Shown one piece after another: positions 12,131 through 22,803 of a DNA stretch of 64,000 bases. This DNA comes from Pochonia chlamydosporia 170. Taxonomy: Eukaryota > Ascomycota > Sordariomycetes > Hypocreales > Clavicipitaceae. Below the pieces are notes generated by a model. The model searched no databases, was not told where the DNA came from, and was given only the letters and a program-made list of their open reading frames with translations. Numbering within the stretch: the stretch's first letter is position 1; each line of letters opens with the position of its first letter. The DNA is taken from positions 124,001 to 188,000 of the forward strand of contig NW_019154047.1 in NCBI RefSeq assembly GCF_001653235.2, written 5' to 3'. The translations under genes and the position numbers were made by a program.

Positions 12131-14015
12131 ATGGTTCGCACTACCGTTAGCCCTTTAAACATTACCACTTGTTTCTCTGAGCCACTACTCAGCCAGGAGA
12201 TTTGGTCTACCACCAGAGAGCAACCATATCCACATCCAGGAGAAAATGTTCGCTTACACTACGACCGGGCGCGGTCATTGTGCAAGGCAGCGGGTATGTA
12301 ATACCTTGGATAATTCTTTTACTACACCTCGACTTATTCTTACCGATTCAGGTCTCAGTATAGCCGATATCCGTGATCTAAGTCCAAGGTTTTGGCAGTT
12401 CCATTTTGATCGTAAGGACAAACCTCCCCGTAACAGCCAGCAACTAATGGTCACAGTTATCTCCGCCCGAGACATGACAGCCTTCATTATAGCTACGATT
12501 CATTTAAACCTCTGCATCGGTACAATTGCTTCTTTCGCGGCGGGTCGCCCAGACCTGTCAGCTTTGCTCGATGATCTATTGTGCTTTAAGACCTGTGGCG
12601 AGTTTATGCTAACAGAACTTGGGCATGGGTTGGACGCCCGTAATCTCGAGACTACAGCAACTCTGTTGCCAAATGGCTGCTTTGATCTGGACAGCCCGGG
12701 GGAGTCTGCTTGGAAGGCGATGCCACCGACAACTCCCCAGTGCGGTATGCCGCGTGTGGCTGTGGTCTTCGCTCGACTTATCGTTGACTCGAATGACCGT
12801 GGCATCAAACCGTTCATTGTGAAACTTTGCAGTGCACAACATATGTGTCAAGGTATAACATCCCGCGTTTTGCCTACCCGACTGGGCACAAAACCACTCG
12901 ATCATGCGATCACGAGTTTTCATCACGTACTGCTACCCCCGGGCGCACTTCTTGGGTCCACATGCAAGCCAGACGACGCTCGCCTTGACTTCTCAAGTCA
13001 AATCTGGCGAGTCTCAGTTGGAACCCTGTCACTTTCCATTATGGGGGTGTCTGCTATCAATCTGGCAAGCAACATTGCCCTGACATACAGCCGGCGTCGA
13101 GTCACAAGCGCCGGTTCGAGCGGAGAGCGGATACCCATTCTCCAATTCAGCACCCAGAAACGCCCAATTGTGAAGGGACTTGTGAGCTCTATAATCTTAA
13201 AAGCTTTTGCAAACTGGACAATTGATCAGTTCATGAGTCCAACCTTAGTTGGTGACGTTCGACGCGCTATAGCGACCGTATTTAAGGCCACTGTAATGAA
13301 GCAAGCAAGAGTTTTGACAGAGTTGTCTGAGCGCTGTGGGTGGCAAGGATTGTACGCCTTCAATCAGATCAGCGAGCTTTTGTCGACATTTCTTGGCAAT
13401 ACTGTTGCCGAGGGCGACACTTTGGTATTGTGCATACGTAGGTGACCCATCCCGCCTCTCATCAAATCATTCTAATCAGCTCTGTTAGGTTTGGCATCGG
13501 AGCTTCTCGGTAACAAATACACGCTGCCTGAGCCACGGGACCCAACGATGCCTCTGGCCGTTTTGGAAAAAGGTTTGTTTGAAGAAGCCAGGCGTCGAGT
13601 ACAGGCTCTAGGTGGATACGAAGAGCACCGGAAGACAAGCTTCGACAAGCACATACTGCCCCGAAGTAGGGCACTCATAGAAGCCGTAGGTAGCAGAATG
13701 GCGTATGAGGCGGCACGGGATGATGGAACACATCCGGCAGTGCTTCGTCTGTACGAGTGCGAGAGTATGGGGGCAGACCTAAGTTGGTTTACCGAACATA
13801 CTTCCATGTCTAGGGGCTCTTTTTTCGACTCGATCAGCGCGGCGTATGAAGATGCCTTCCCCGTTGTGCAGACAGCGGCAGACTTCGATAATGTGGACAA
13901 ATACATCACCGCGCCGATAAGGTCCGAAGAATCATGGAGCGAATTTATGGGAACACTACATTCATTCGAACCCACTCTTTGTCATACCGCTTTAACGTTA
14001 TCAAGCAAGCTCTAG
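12131..14015 (+). CDS. Acyl-CoA oxidase/dehydrogenase-like flavoenzyme with peroxisomal signal
   Basis: Three exons, 12131-12293, 12352-13437 and 13489-14015, encode 591 residues in one frame. Both introns (58 and 51 nt) have standard ends, and each splice restores conserved sequence: AAGLSIADIRDL and LCIRLASELLG. The acyl-CoA oxidase middle domain is clear at about residues 130-260: FMLTELGHGLDARN, then ETTAT, AWKAMPPTTP, VVFARLIV, and TKPLDHAITSFHHV. A helical C-terminal domain follows. The protein ends in SSKL, an exact PTS1 peroxisomal signal, which also supports the chosen last exon. The family takes electrons from acyl-CoA through FAD; the substrate is not predictable. Such genes occur both in beta-oxidation and in secondary metabolism, but no other biosynthetic gene is adjacent. 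Confidence 0.85.
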
Positions 14016-14672
14016 GCTCCCCATCCGTGCCATTAAGGCAGCTACATTACCCTCGCCACGCAGAGGCTCCAGCGCCTTGCAGCAACGGAGGATACGGAGG
14101 TGGGTTTCAACGACATAACGGCGTTTTGTGGTTGATTCCTTGGCTGTTGTCCGTGCTCTGACAAGCCAGAAGAGAAGTCCCATTGGACAATCTGTTCATC
14201 GAACCGGAACCTAAATAGAAGAAACAAACTGTTCAATGATGAATGATACATAAACATAAAGAGTTCATAGCGTAATGGATACGAGAGTTTTTGCCCAATG
14301 CTGCTCTCTTGCAATGTTTTTTTTCCCGCATATCCAGCAGCTTCTTTATTCACGCAAATGAATTTGGACTTGTGAATGAATGCGCGTACCATGGTACTAA
14401 ACACCCACCGTGCCGGTTCGATGTGAAATCTGCAGCGATTGCAGCCTGCTTGGACACAAATTCGTACCTACGAAAGACTTTACAATTGGTGAAACTCATT
14501 GCTACTAATATGGGATTGATTAAAAGAATAATGATAGACTCTAACCTTCCTGAAATATTCAAAATATTGCCGCCAACTTCCTCGAACATCGATTTGACGG
14601 TAACCGCCGTACGACCAAAACTCAACAGTTCAGCCATCAAGTTATCTACTACTGCAACATAGAAAAACTGCA
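14016..14672. other. Intergenic region
   Basis: ORFs on both strands at 14291-14673 overlap each other; neither has splice signals or a recognisable domain. I see no supported gene. Confidence 0.35.
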
Positions 14673-15450
14673 TTATTTACACGAGGCGAACATGGCTGTC
14701 AGTATAAGTAACCAGGCCGCTCGTAAATGCCGCTTATTGGCGTCGCTGATTACAGGCATTGATGTAGTTGAGAAGTATGGCTGAGTTTCGTCTGCACTGG
14801 TCTTTACGGATCCGGTCCCAGTGGGTACTGCCGTTGCACTCAGTAAACTCTCACTTACTTGCTGACCTGTTTGCAAGCTGCCATTTCTCCAGTTGTAGCT
14901 TTCGGTGCTGACGTATGAAGTGGTTGGGGCGGACGAGTTTCCGGATATACTGTGAGCAACCGAATCGTAAACCAGCAATGTAGATGACGCTGGTAATATC
15001 ATATGGCTTGGCAATGACTCTCCGGCCGTTTCAACTACGGTGACTATTACATAAGTTGTGCTACCTGATTTACTTCCGGTCCTCAAGGAAGTTTCGGTTC
15101 GGTTCGGCTCGTGGCTTGTGATCGAGTATGCTTGCGTGGACGTAGACAATTTTGTCGATGCAGATGACGAAGCCCCCTGTAAAGAATGATCATCGGTAGT
15201 AGTAATTATATCAGGCGACTTTATTGTGTACGAATACCTATGTAGATTCACTCAGCGTTTGTTGATACATCTTTAGGCTGTCATTACCAGGTTCCACGCA
15301 CGTTGTGGTGCCAGAGTGCACTCTTGTTGTAGGACATATTGTTATTGTCTTGCTTATGGTAACAGTTACGATGTCTTGCTCTTGCCCTGTCGGTACTCCA
15401 AACTCAGCAAAGAGAGATAGTATTACGGCAATGAGATAGAAAGGTGCCAT
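14673..15450 (-). CDS. Ser/Thr-rich secreted, probably GPI-anchored surface protein
   Basis: Two exons, 15450-15302 and 15237-14673, joined over a 64-nt intron with a GTGCGT donor, a CTGA-type branch and a TAG acceptor, encode 237 residues. The N-terminus MAPFYLIAVILSLFAEFG is a signal peptide. The body is Ser/Thr-rich and low in Cys (TVTISKTITICPTT, TTYVIVTVVET), as in heavily O-glycosylated wall proteins. The C-terminus is a short basic stretch plus a hydrophobic tail (AAWLLILTAMFASC), which fits GPI-anchor addition. Without the intron the first frame stops after 70 residues. No catalytic domain is visible. Confidence 0.65.
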
Positions 15451-15550
15451 GTTGAGAAGCGCACCTTACTATCCGCATTCCGGACGAGGAGATGAACGTG
15501 GGAGGTGACAAAAATGGCAAGTTGGAGCGACCAAGACTTTATTTAGATAT

Positions 15551-15923
15551 TTACATTCCTGTAAATGGATTAATAACGAAGTGGCCGAAAATGGAGGTAT
15601 TATAGCAAAATCGTTCCACATTTGAAACGGAGACATTACAGTAGCTAGTTCGAAACTTAAGGCGTGTATTGTTGTACCACACCCGCCCAGCAAAGTAGAC
15701 CCCCGTGACTATTGACATACAAGAAGAGCTGTCGCCATTACGACCGCATTCTTGGCCACAAGCAATCGGCAATTTTATTTTCGGAGTTAAGAGTCGAGTG
15801 TCGAATACGCTGGACTAAGTGGTCAAGTCACCCTTTATGCGTAGACAGCAACCAGTTCGCCACTGGCGAACTTACGAGGCAGCACGACAATCAAGAGGCC
15901 AATATATTACGACCAATTGTCAT
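15551..15923 (-). pseudogene. Small secreted Cys-rich protein gene with a TGA in the signal region
   Basis: Exons 15923-15876 and 15814-15551, with a 61-nt intron (GTAAGT donor, TTGACC branch-like site, TTAG acceptor), fit in one frame of 103 codons plus stop. The mature part has spaced cysteines (ACGQECG, SSC, SYC, RFC) and several N-glycosylation sites (YNNT, CNVS, YNTS), as in small secreted fungal proteins. Codon 11 (15891-15893) is TGA, inside the N-terminal hydrophobic stretch (MTIGRNILAS, stop, LSCCL). So either the gene is disabled or the true start lies elsewhere. The second exon is well supported; the first is less sure. Confidence 0.45.
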
Positions 15924-16448
15924 ACATGTGGCTCTGGCCTCTATCGTCCACACAGCATCCGTCTAAACCTTAATATTAACACAGCCATTCAGAGGCATTG
16001 CTTGCGATAATTGTACTTGACCAGCCAATATGTGTCGCCTCCTAAATTTGGCTTGATTTGGACGTATTTTGAAAGCCTCATCTTGCAGCGCAAAAATATC
16101 TATTACTGGAACCTGATAGTACAGTACTGTACATCTTCACAATATATATTGTAAACTGCTCTCTCCGAACTGGAATCAGAGGCCACTGCCCGGCTAAGTG
16201 TCTCATACCGAGCCTCAAAGCTATAAGATTGACGTGTCCCCCTGCCATCTGAACTATGACGATATCACCAGTCGCCCAGATGTATTCAACGTTTCTTCCT
16301 GTTGGCATTACTGTATTTGCAGTACACATATTCACTCTCACAACCCTCCTTCATTTGTTGAAGCACCCCCATTTGGCCGCCCGGTTAGAGCTGCAGAACC
16401 ATTCAGTGGTGGACAAAGAAGGCACGCTATTGTCAGGGCAAGAAGACC
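15924..16448. other. Intergenic region
   Basis: Includes the palindromic AGTACAGTACTGTACA at 16119-16134. Short ORFs only. The end (16465-16473) has a GACTAAC branch site and TAG acceptor that lead into the next coding stretch. Confidence 0.35.
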
Positions 16449-16877
16449 GTGACTTTGACTAACGTATCTGTAGTTTATGCCCATACACGTAGAAGTCAAG
16501 AGGCAGTTCAGCAACCAAGAAGTAATATAATCCTCCCCAAGTCGCCATTGCGGGGTAACAAAGAATGCACCAGGCGCACGAAACTAGGCAGTCGGGTGAA
16601 TACAGTAGGACACGCCAGCAGGATAACGAGGAGTAGCAAGACAGGTCCCAGGGGCCCAAAACGCATAGGAAGGCCTTCAAACCTAAGTCTCAGACAAATG
16701 TTTGGCCCTCAATGGCGCAAGATCCTACTCTTCACGCCATATCCTTATGGCAGAAAACCCCTGACCACAGGTGTCTACCAGACTAGATATGGCCGTCGTG
16801 TGTACCCCTCCTGGAAAGTCATCGACGCCAAAATAGTAGAAGAGATGCTTGTGAGACCTCGCAAGAAAAGGAAATAA
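16449..16877 (+). CDS. Basic hypothetical protein (last exon)
   Basis: Open frame of 142 residues to TAA. The protein is very basic, with many Arg/Lys (SRITRSSKTGPRGPKR; C-terminus RPRKKRK), suggesting nucleic-acid binding or a nuclear localisation tail. A strong branch site (GACTAAC, 16466-16472 region) and acceptor TAG at 16471-16473 lie just inside the ORF. The coding exon therefore probably begins at 16474, with an unidentified exon upstream. No domain recognised. Confidence 0.4.
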   Translation: MTLTNVSVVYAHTRRSQEAVQQPRSNIILPKSPLRGNKECTRRTKLGSRVNTVGHASRITRSSKTGPRGPKRIGRPSNLSLRQMFGPQWRKILLFTPYPYGRKPLTTGVYQTRYGRRVYPSWKVIDAKIVEEMLVRPRKKRK

Positions 16878-17219
16878 AAGAATTACCGTGAATGAAATGC
16901 GAAATCTGCGCAAGTCAGCCAAAATACGTGAGATGAATGCCCCGCTCGACTTAGGACGAATCCTCCGAGGGCTCTCCGTCTGGCAGGAAATGTTGAAGCG
17001 CAGCTATAAAACTCGGCCTAACATGGTGTTCCAGGTGAATATGACCAAAACTTGAACAATTCTATTCAATTAAGGGAGGGCTTGGCCAGGATTTGATACG
17101 CTTGTGTCTTCCATATGGCTGATTTAATGATACGATAGACATAGCTTCAGCATGAGGATCAAAAACCAGTTGGAAGATGAGGCATTTTACAGTCTATCTG
17201 TTACATCAGCATAATTATC
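16878..17219. other. Intergenic region
   Basis: AT-rich, no ORF of note. Confidence 0.35.
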
Positions 17220-17223
17220 TGTT

Positions 17224-17610
17224 TCACTTCATGGAGGTTGATTCTCGCCAGAAATTTTGCGTCTCACGGTGCCCGCTGGGAACAGTATTTAGCGTCCGAC
17301 TTTGATGGCCAATTAGCTCAGTGGGTGATGCAGCCTGGTAGGCAACTCCTATTTCAGCAGCATTCAAAAAGACTGACAGATCGGCCGCCGATTTAACTTC
17401 TGCCGCCTTTGGAGTATCTACAAGGTGTCCAAGAGCGGTCCACAATGCTGGCACCAGCGTGGGCTCATATCAGCCAGATTCGGCTCAAACGAGCCATCCG
17501 ATAACCATCTAATCTCCACGTCAATGATTTGTATGTCGTAATAAGTACGAAAAGGCTTTAATGAGGCAGATCTCGGTCGTGTCTTCCAGAGCTCTGTTAG
17601 CCAGTCAAGT
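17224..17610 (-). pseudogene. Decayed coding sequence, unknown protein
   Basis: On the minus strand, one frame reads about 50 plausible residues (ELWKTRPRSASL ... IRWLSDGSFEPNLADMS). Coding character then jumps to another frame from about 17454 (ALGHLVDTPKAAEVKSAADL) to TGA at 17224. The frame change falls where any intron would be only about 37 nt. An indel in a dead gene is the simplest reading, though an unusual splice is possible. Confidence 0.3.
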
Positions 17611-17945
17611 CATTCAGCAATATCTCCCATTATGGAGGTTGCGAATCATGCGGCACGTCCTAATGAAGGCACCAGCTCAAAGATCCATAACGCCAGCACT
17701 CAACACAAGAAGTACGGCAGCTTGTGGGGCTCAGTATCATCAAATCAGTTAGTTTGTTGTTGCATGGTATGTTATATATAGCCATAGGAAGGCCAACACT
17801 CTAGCCAAAGACAATTTCAAGATTCTTACTCCGAAAATGCAAGTTGCGCCAAGGATCTCCCCGGAAGCGTTTTAACCAACGACAACATCGGAGTCTGATA
17901 TATCGAAGAAAAAGGTCAACTTGGGAGAAGTTTCATTCCTAAAGC
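17611..17945. other. Intergenic region
   Basis: Upstream flank of the bHLH-type gene. No ORF of note. Confidence 0.3.
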
Positions 17946-18876
17946 ATGGCAACTCCTTGGCCATCTCCCAGAATGGAATCCAGCGGCATTTGGCCAGCTG
18001 CAGGTCGTCTTCCGTACGGCTCGCATCCAGACCCTATGACACCTGAAATACACCCTGCAAATACTTGCATGGCCATTAATGACCTACCAACGTCCCTGTT
18101 TGACGGGTACACGCCGTTGCCCATGCAGACAGAGACGGATGTATCGTATTGGCTTCAGCAATGTGGACCAGCAGGACCTGAACCACACGACGAGACTTTT
18201 GCTTTCACAGGCGCCCAGTCCCTCTTCCGCGACGTAGATTGGAAGGTGGCTAATCCTGACCCAAACTACTCAAACCCGAAACAGAAGGGGAAATACAAAA
18301 ACAGCGCAGCTCGCAAGGATGGGGGAAAGCGAGACGAAATACAAAACTTGTTTGACAAGCTCGCTGGCAAGGTCTCTCCTGGCCGAAGTGGGATGACCCG
18401 AAAGGAGATTTTGCTGGTAAGTATAGCATACATCTCTAGAATCTGTTTTGCGTGCGACTAAAATAAGAAGGCATCACTGAAACACGTTGAAAGCTTGGAA
18501 AGTAGGCTGGCAGCACAACCTGAGTCTCAGCCCAGAAAGGTGCTTTTTGTCAGTCCGGCCTGTCTCTCTAGTTCGTTGCACCCACCCCTTACATCTGGAG
18601 ATGCTCTGTATTGTATACCACAACAATCTGACCACCAATCTCATAGATGCGGCGAGCGAACCGGAGCCGTCAGTACATTTCGCAACACAATCTTGCGAAG
18701 AAGCCGCGGCATCGGGGAGCCAAGGATGCTTGGGCAACGGTCTCACATCTTCGTGGCCAACACAAGAACAGTGTCCGGAAGTGGGAGCCGCCGCTGCACT
18801 AGTTGGGCTGTTTTGCAGCCCTAAGGACAACAAATCAAACGATCGTGGGTTGGCAATACAAGATCTTATCACGTAA
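17946..18876 (+). CDS. bHLH-type transcription factor
   Basis: Exon 1 is 17946-18416 (157 codons); a 51-nt intron with a GTAAGT donor and AAG acceptor leads to 18468. Across the junction the protein reads as helix-loop-helix: KRDEIQNLFDKLAGKV, loop SPGRSG, then MTRKEILLKASLKHVESLES. A basic stretch (SAARKDGGKR) precedes it. This is the classic order basic, helix 1, loop, helix 2. A second intron must follow, because the acidic, Ala/Ser-rich C-terminus lies in another frame (18647-18876, after a CTGAC branch and TAG acceptor). Its donor is ambiguous (18502, 18540 or 18571). The basic region is weak, so DNA binding is inferred. Confidence 0.6.
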
Positions 18877-19617
18877 TAAGAGACTGTTGGGCCTGTCCCG
18901 ACGTCCACGCCTGCAAGGAATTATCACGAGCACGTTCTGCCTTTCGAAAAGGAGTGGGAGACTTGTCTAGCGCCGCTATGCTATTTGTGCTGCCAGAAGT
19001 TGCGGGCATGCTTTATGCTATTGGACATATGTTACATTCACAGATCGGCGTGGCATACAATGCAAGAGAGCCAAGCAGCAAGAATGGAGTGTGAACACCA
19101 GTATTAATATCACGATGGACAATATTGCGACTACTATACAGCTTATCCTTCAACAGGATCCATACGTTAAGCTCAGGTCAAAGCAAGGTTTAAGGAGGTA
19201 AGCCTTAGAGGAAACGGCTAGTCTAACCTTTCCCCAGGCGGCTAGTATTCCAGTAATGCTGAGATCTAGGAGACAAGTAGACGTAAACTCAAACGACGGG
19301 TGCAGTTCCGAGATATTGACACCTTCAGCCTCGCAGCTCCTATAATCCCCTGAGATATGTCGGTTGTACGAGTGCGCACACCATCGCCGAGCCTTTCATA
19401 GGAATATATCATATCTTTGTATTTAGTTCGGTCAATTTACTAGTTTCAAACTAGTGATGATTAAGTTCCCTTTGCGCCCCCATAAAGCAACATCTAGCAG
19501 CATACCGAGGCTTTGAATATCTAGTTCCGGCCCGTAGCGTTAGTGCGGAGCCAGGCAACGTACGCTCTAGCGTACTCAATGCGGTCTTTCACTTATGGCT
19601 CCATTGCATCCACCATT
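18877..19617. other. Intergenic region
   Basis: About 740 bp without ORFs of coding character. Confidence 0.35.
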
Positions 19618-20067
19618 CTAATGGCCTAATCCAATGATATTTTCAGACGTTCGACCATGACACGGGTTCTTCTCTGTTGGAATTGGTGTATCATAGATGT
19701 GTCTGGAGACAGGCGCAGAATCGGGGACATAGGCAAGGTTGTTTCGTAGATTCTGCTCACTGGGTAACTTGTAATTGCTAATTGCTACAAACGACTCGAC
19801 AATAACCGGGTCACGCTTTGGGGTCGTCAACTGAAAGGCCGACCATCTCCTCGGTCCTCTTTGGCTCTACATCCCCTAGTCCGCATTTCAGCTGAATGGT
19901 GGCTTTTGGCACGAGATGGAACAGATCCGCCGTCCATTGGGAGAATGCTGCTCGACAACTTCGTAAATCTTTCACCCTGCACGGATAATTCTTAAAGGGT
20001 GCAGGATGAAGATGAGATCGAAAAGGGGAACGTATACGATGTCTACATTCGACGGGTTTAGTGGCAT
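19618..20067 (-). pseudogene. Decayed F-box-like protein fragment
   Basis: On the minus strand, three short stretches in different frames look coding. The first starts at ATG 20067 (MPLNPSNVDIVYVPLF). Next comes a stretch resembling the post-F-box part of fungal F-box proteins (KDLRSCRAAFSQWTADLF) at about 19990-19840. The last is 70 residues ending at 19618 after a TTTCAG acceptor. No consistent splice set joins them cleanly. The F-box link rests only on the style of the middle stretch. Confidence 0.3.
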
Positions 20068-20824
20068 TTCAACGACGACGGGTAAGGACGGTCGATTTGT
20101 TGGTCAAAGCTGGACATTTTGTCAGCAATGAGATCCAATTACGCCATGATGCGTCTCCATAGGCGTTTGTGAGGATCACCCAAAGCACGGCCTAGAGTAT
20201 CTACAACAAAATGTCTACTGCCATGTCTTCAAGGGAAGAAAGGGAGATAGTGTTAGAAGTGTGGTGTTCCGTGGTGGATTGTTAAAGTGACAGAGTACGC
20301 GTACAGCGGGTCTGGCGTCCAGCACAGCGCCGAGAGGGTTGTGGCGAGAAGCTACGTGAACGGTCTAGTATAGTTATTAAAGAATATAACTTATAATAGC
20401 ACCGCCAGGATACAAAGTTGCGGACTCGCACGGGGCGGTGTGACATGATGTACAGTGCTATGGTTGCGGGGAGGTCGGCCACAAGGAGGGAGGGCGTGCG
20501 ACTTCAAACATTTTGCTCACTCCTCTCACCCAGAGAAATGTGGTTGCAAATTTTCTTGCAGTGTTGCATTGGGGGCTGCTGAAGCCTTGAGCTGTGGGGG
20601 GTTAGAGTGTTGGTTTGTGGCCCGTGCACAGAGACATAAATGGACATTTGCCACTCTTGCCTTCGTTCGTTGTTTGCCACCCGCATATTTAAATATTAAA
20701 GGTTTTAAATCCTCCCTCTGTCTCTCTGGACTTTCTTCGTGAGCTCCCGCCCAGCTTGCTCCTCCATCTAGTCTTCTCTTGCCCTTTCAATACTCCATCA
20801 ATAACTCAACAACGGGGCATCATC
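20068..20824. other. Intergenic region / upstream flank
   Basis: Contains pyrimidine-rich sequence (about 20700-20810) just before the next gene, as in many fungal promoters. No gene seen. Confidence 0.35.
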
Positions 20825-21328
20825 ATGCATCGTACAATACATTACGCAAGCGTTATCTGTTCTCATATCAATAAATGCGATCCATGCGAATGTGACAAAG
20901 AATTGAGTTTTGGTTGCACTGAGAACGTTATTTTGCAACTGATCTTCAAAATATGCGAAGATTGTGAAGATGTTTTTGAACAGCAACAGGAACAAACGTC
21001 TCATTCAAAAGTACATCTATTTTTGGCGGCTCTGGACTTTATTGCAAAGGGAGATGGTTGGGATCGTGATGCAATTGCTATTGCGGCTGAAAGTCTAGAG
21101 TATTCCGTCAAACACCGGGACCATGGCTTGGTGGAGCGCGGCCGCACACGTGCTTTGGAAAGAATTCAAGGCATTATTGATGATGTCAATCCATCCTCTA
21201 TCTACATTGCGGACGACACCATCTCGCAAGACGGGTGTGAATGGGACATGGAAAAAGTGATGGTGGATCCAATAATTGAATACGCAGGGGACGACATAGC
21301 AATCATAAGAATTAATACTGTCGGGTAG
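20825..21328 (+). CDS. Orphan acidic protein, 167 aa
   Basis: I chose ATG 20825 (MHRTIHYASVICSH), preceded by a pyrimidine-rich leader; the frame is open upstream to 20756. The N-terminal part has Cys pairs (CDPCEC, KICEDCEDVFEQ). The rest is helical and acidic, ending in alternating hydrophobics (DDIAIIRINTVG). No signal peptide and no recognised domain. Confidence 0.5.
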   Translation: MHRTIHYASVICSHINKCDPCECDKELSFGCTENVILQLIFKICEDCEDVFEQQQEQTSHSKVHLFLAALDFIAKGDGWDRDAIAIAAESLEYSVKHRDHGLVERGRTRALERIQGIIDDVNPSSIYIADDTISQDGCEWDMEKVMVDPIIEYAGDDIAIIRINTVG

Positions 21329-21848
21329 AATACGATACAATTGGACTTTAGTTGTGTTTGTGTATTGCGGGTGATATCGCTCTCCGTTGCGTGCCCGGCT
21401 ATTGGCTCTGTCGTCATCTTTAACGAAGCTAGATATTGGCTTTCGGATTGACGGGGGGTTTGGAGCCACAGCATCCAGCTCATTTTAACTTGAAGCTGTT
21501 CAGAGCCCTATTCCCGAAGCGAGAACACTGAGATTTTCGAGTATTTTCTGGCGCTAGAGCCCGCTCCCGTTGCTGGGTATCGTCTAGGCTGAGTGCCAAC
21601 CTCTCATTTGACTGACTGACAGGGCAAAGTTGGACATATTCCTGAAAGACGCCAAGCTCAAGAGACGCTTTAAGACAAAACATAACTATCCATAAAAGTT
21701 GAAATAACTAAGAACACGAGACCGATGTCCAATAAAATATAGATCTCCCATTGAGTTTACAAGCTTTGACAACAGTCCAGAAACGCTGCGATTGATCAAC
21801 ATCCAAAAGCCCAAAGATGTTTTGTCGTACGATTCGGGTGACTCTTTC
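21329..21848. other. Intergenic region between convergent genes
   Basis: 3' flanks; short ORFs only. Confidence 0.35.
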
Positions 21849-22677
21849 CTATTTGGGGAATAGATTAAGGCATTCCTCTATGGCTGTGTGGCACAACTGG
21901 GTTAGTTTGGTAGTCCGCTGGCGAAGGTTCTCGCTTGGCCCCTTACCGGCTTCGATTTGGTCTTCCCATACCCCGTACTGGTAATCCACGAGACCATGGG
22001 GCTCCAGCCCATCACATAGCCGTATTAGTTCATCGCACATCTCCTCGATTTTGCCTTGAGTCATGAGCCCTCGAGAGTCAGATGTTTGCCCCGAAGTCAT
22101 GAGAGTTTTCTGCTGAAATATCAACCCTAACCAGCCATGATTAAAGTCGTTCCAAATATCAAGCCTCTCTTCGTGTAGAGAAGCATCATCTTCATGCAAG
22201 CCTAATGAGCTGTTAGCAGTAGTTGATGTTGCAGGATGCCTTCTTCATACCCAGCTGAGCTACCTGAGGCAGGAACCATTTGGACAGCTCTAGAAGTGTG
22301 CCCGATGCTGCGTGAAGCTGTCCATCAGATATATCTCGAAATACCGTTCCCAACTGTTGTCGGAAGCTATTCCACTTCATAGTGATCGTATCATCTGTAG
22401 CCCGACTTCCTAACATTTCGTGGCTTGATCCTCCAGACTGCTGTACTTCGGACACGTTGCTCGGATAGTCAATACCGGTGCTTTGAGGCTGATAGCAACT
22501 GCCTGGGCCCTGTCCTGATTTTAATAAAGAAGTTGGGAGGCCGGCAGATGTATAATCGGCGATGTAGCCTAACATGACGTCCGAAGGCATCATTTGCATC
22601 GCTGCATGTTGCCGCCCCGTACAGCGCCACGTATCACGGAAGGCCTGTTGTGCTGGCTTCTGCAGCGCGTTGTACAT
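21849..22677 (-). CDS. Hypothetical helical protein, perhaps C-terminal part of a regulator (2 exons)
   Basis: Exons up to 22251 and 22201-21849 join over a 49-nt intron (GTATGA donor, GCTAAC branch, TTAG acceptor). This fuses FLPQVAQLG to LHEDDASLHEERLDIW in frame. The first ATG in frame is 22677; the frame is open further upstream to 22803 (ALALETIRQLSRQRV), so an earlier exon probably exists. The C-terminal exon is helical and acidic. It resembles the C-terminal parts of some fungal transcription factors, but no DNA-binding domain is visible and the resemblance is loose. Confidence 0.5.
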
Positions 22678-22803
22678 GATCACACGCTGGCGGCTGAGTT
22701 GCCGTATCGTCTCCAGAGCCAGTGCCGTAAGCCAAGATAACAAGGTATTGAAGAGGCAGATTATCCCGAAGGAGGATCTTGGTAAAGAGTACGTAGTTAC
22801 CAC

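Noticed and set aside
17306..17360. tRNA-like A-box (TAGCTCAGTGGG)
   Set aside because: No B-box or cloverleaf follows at the right distance.
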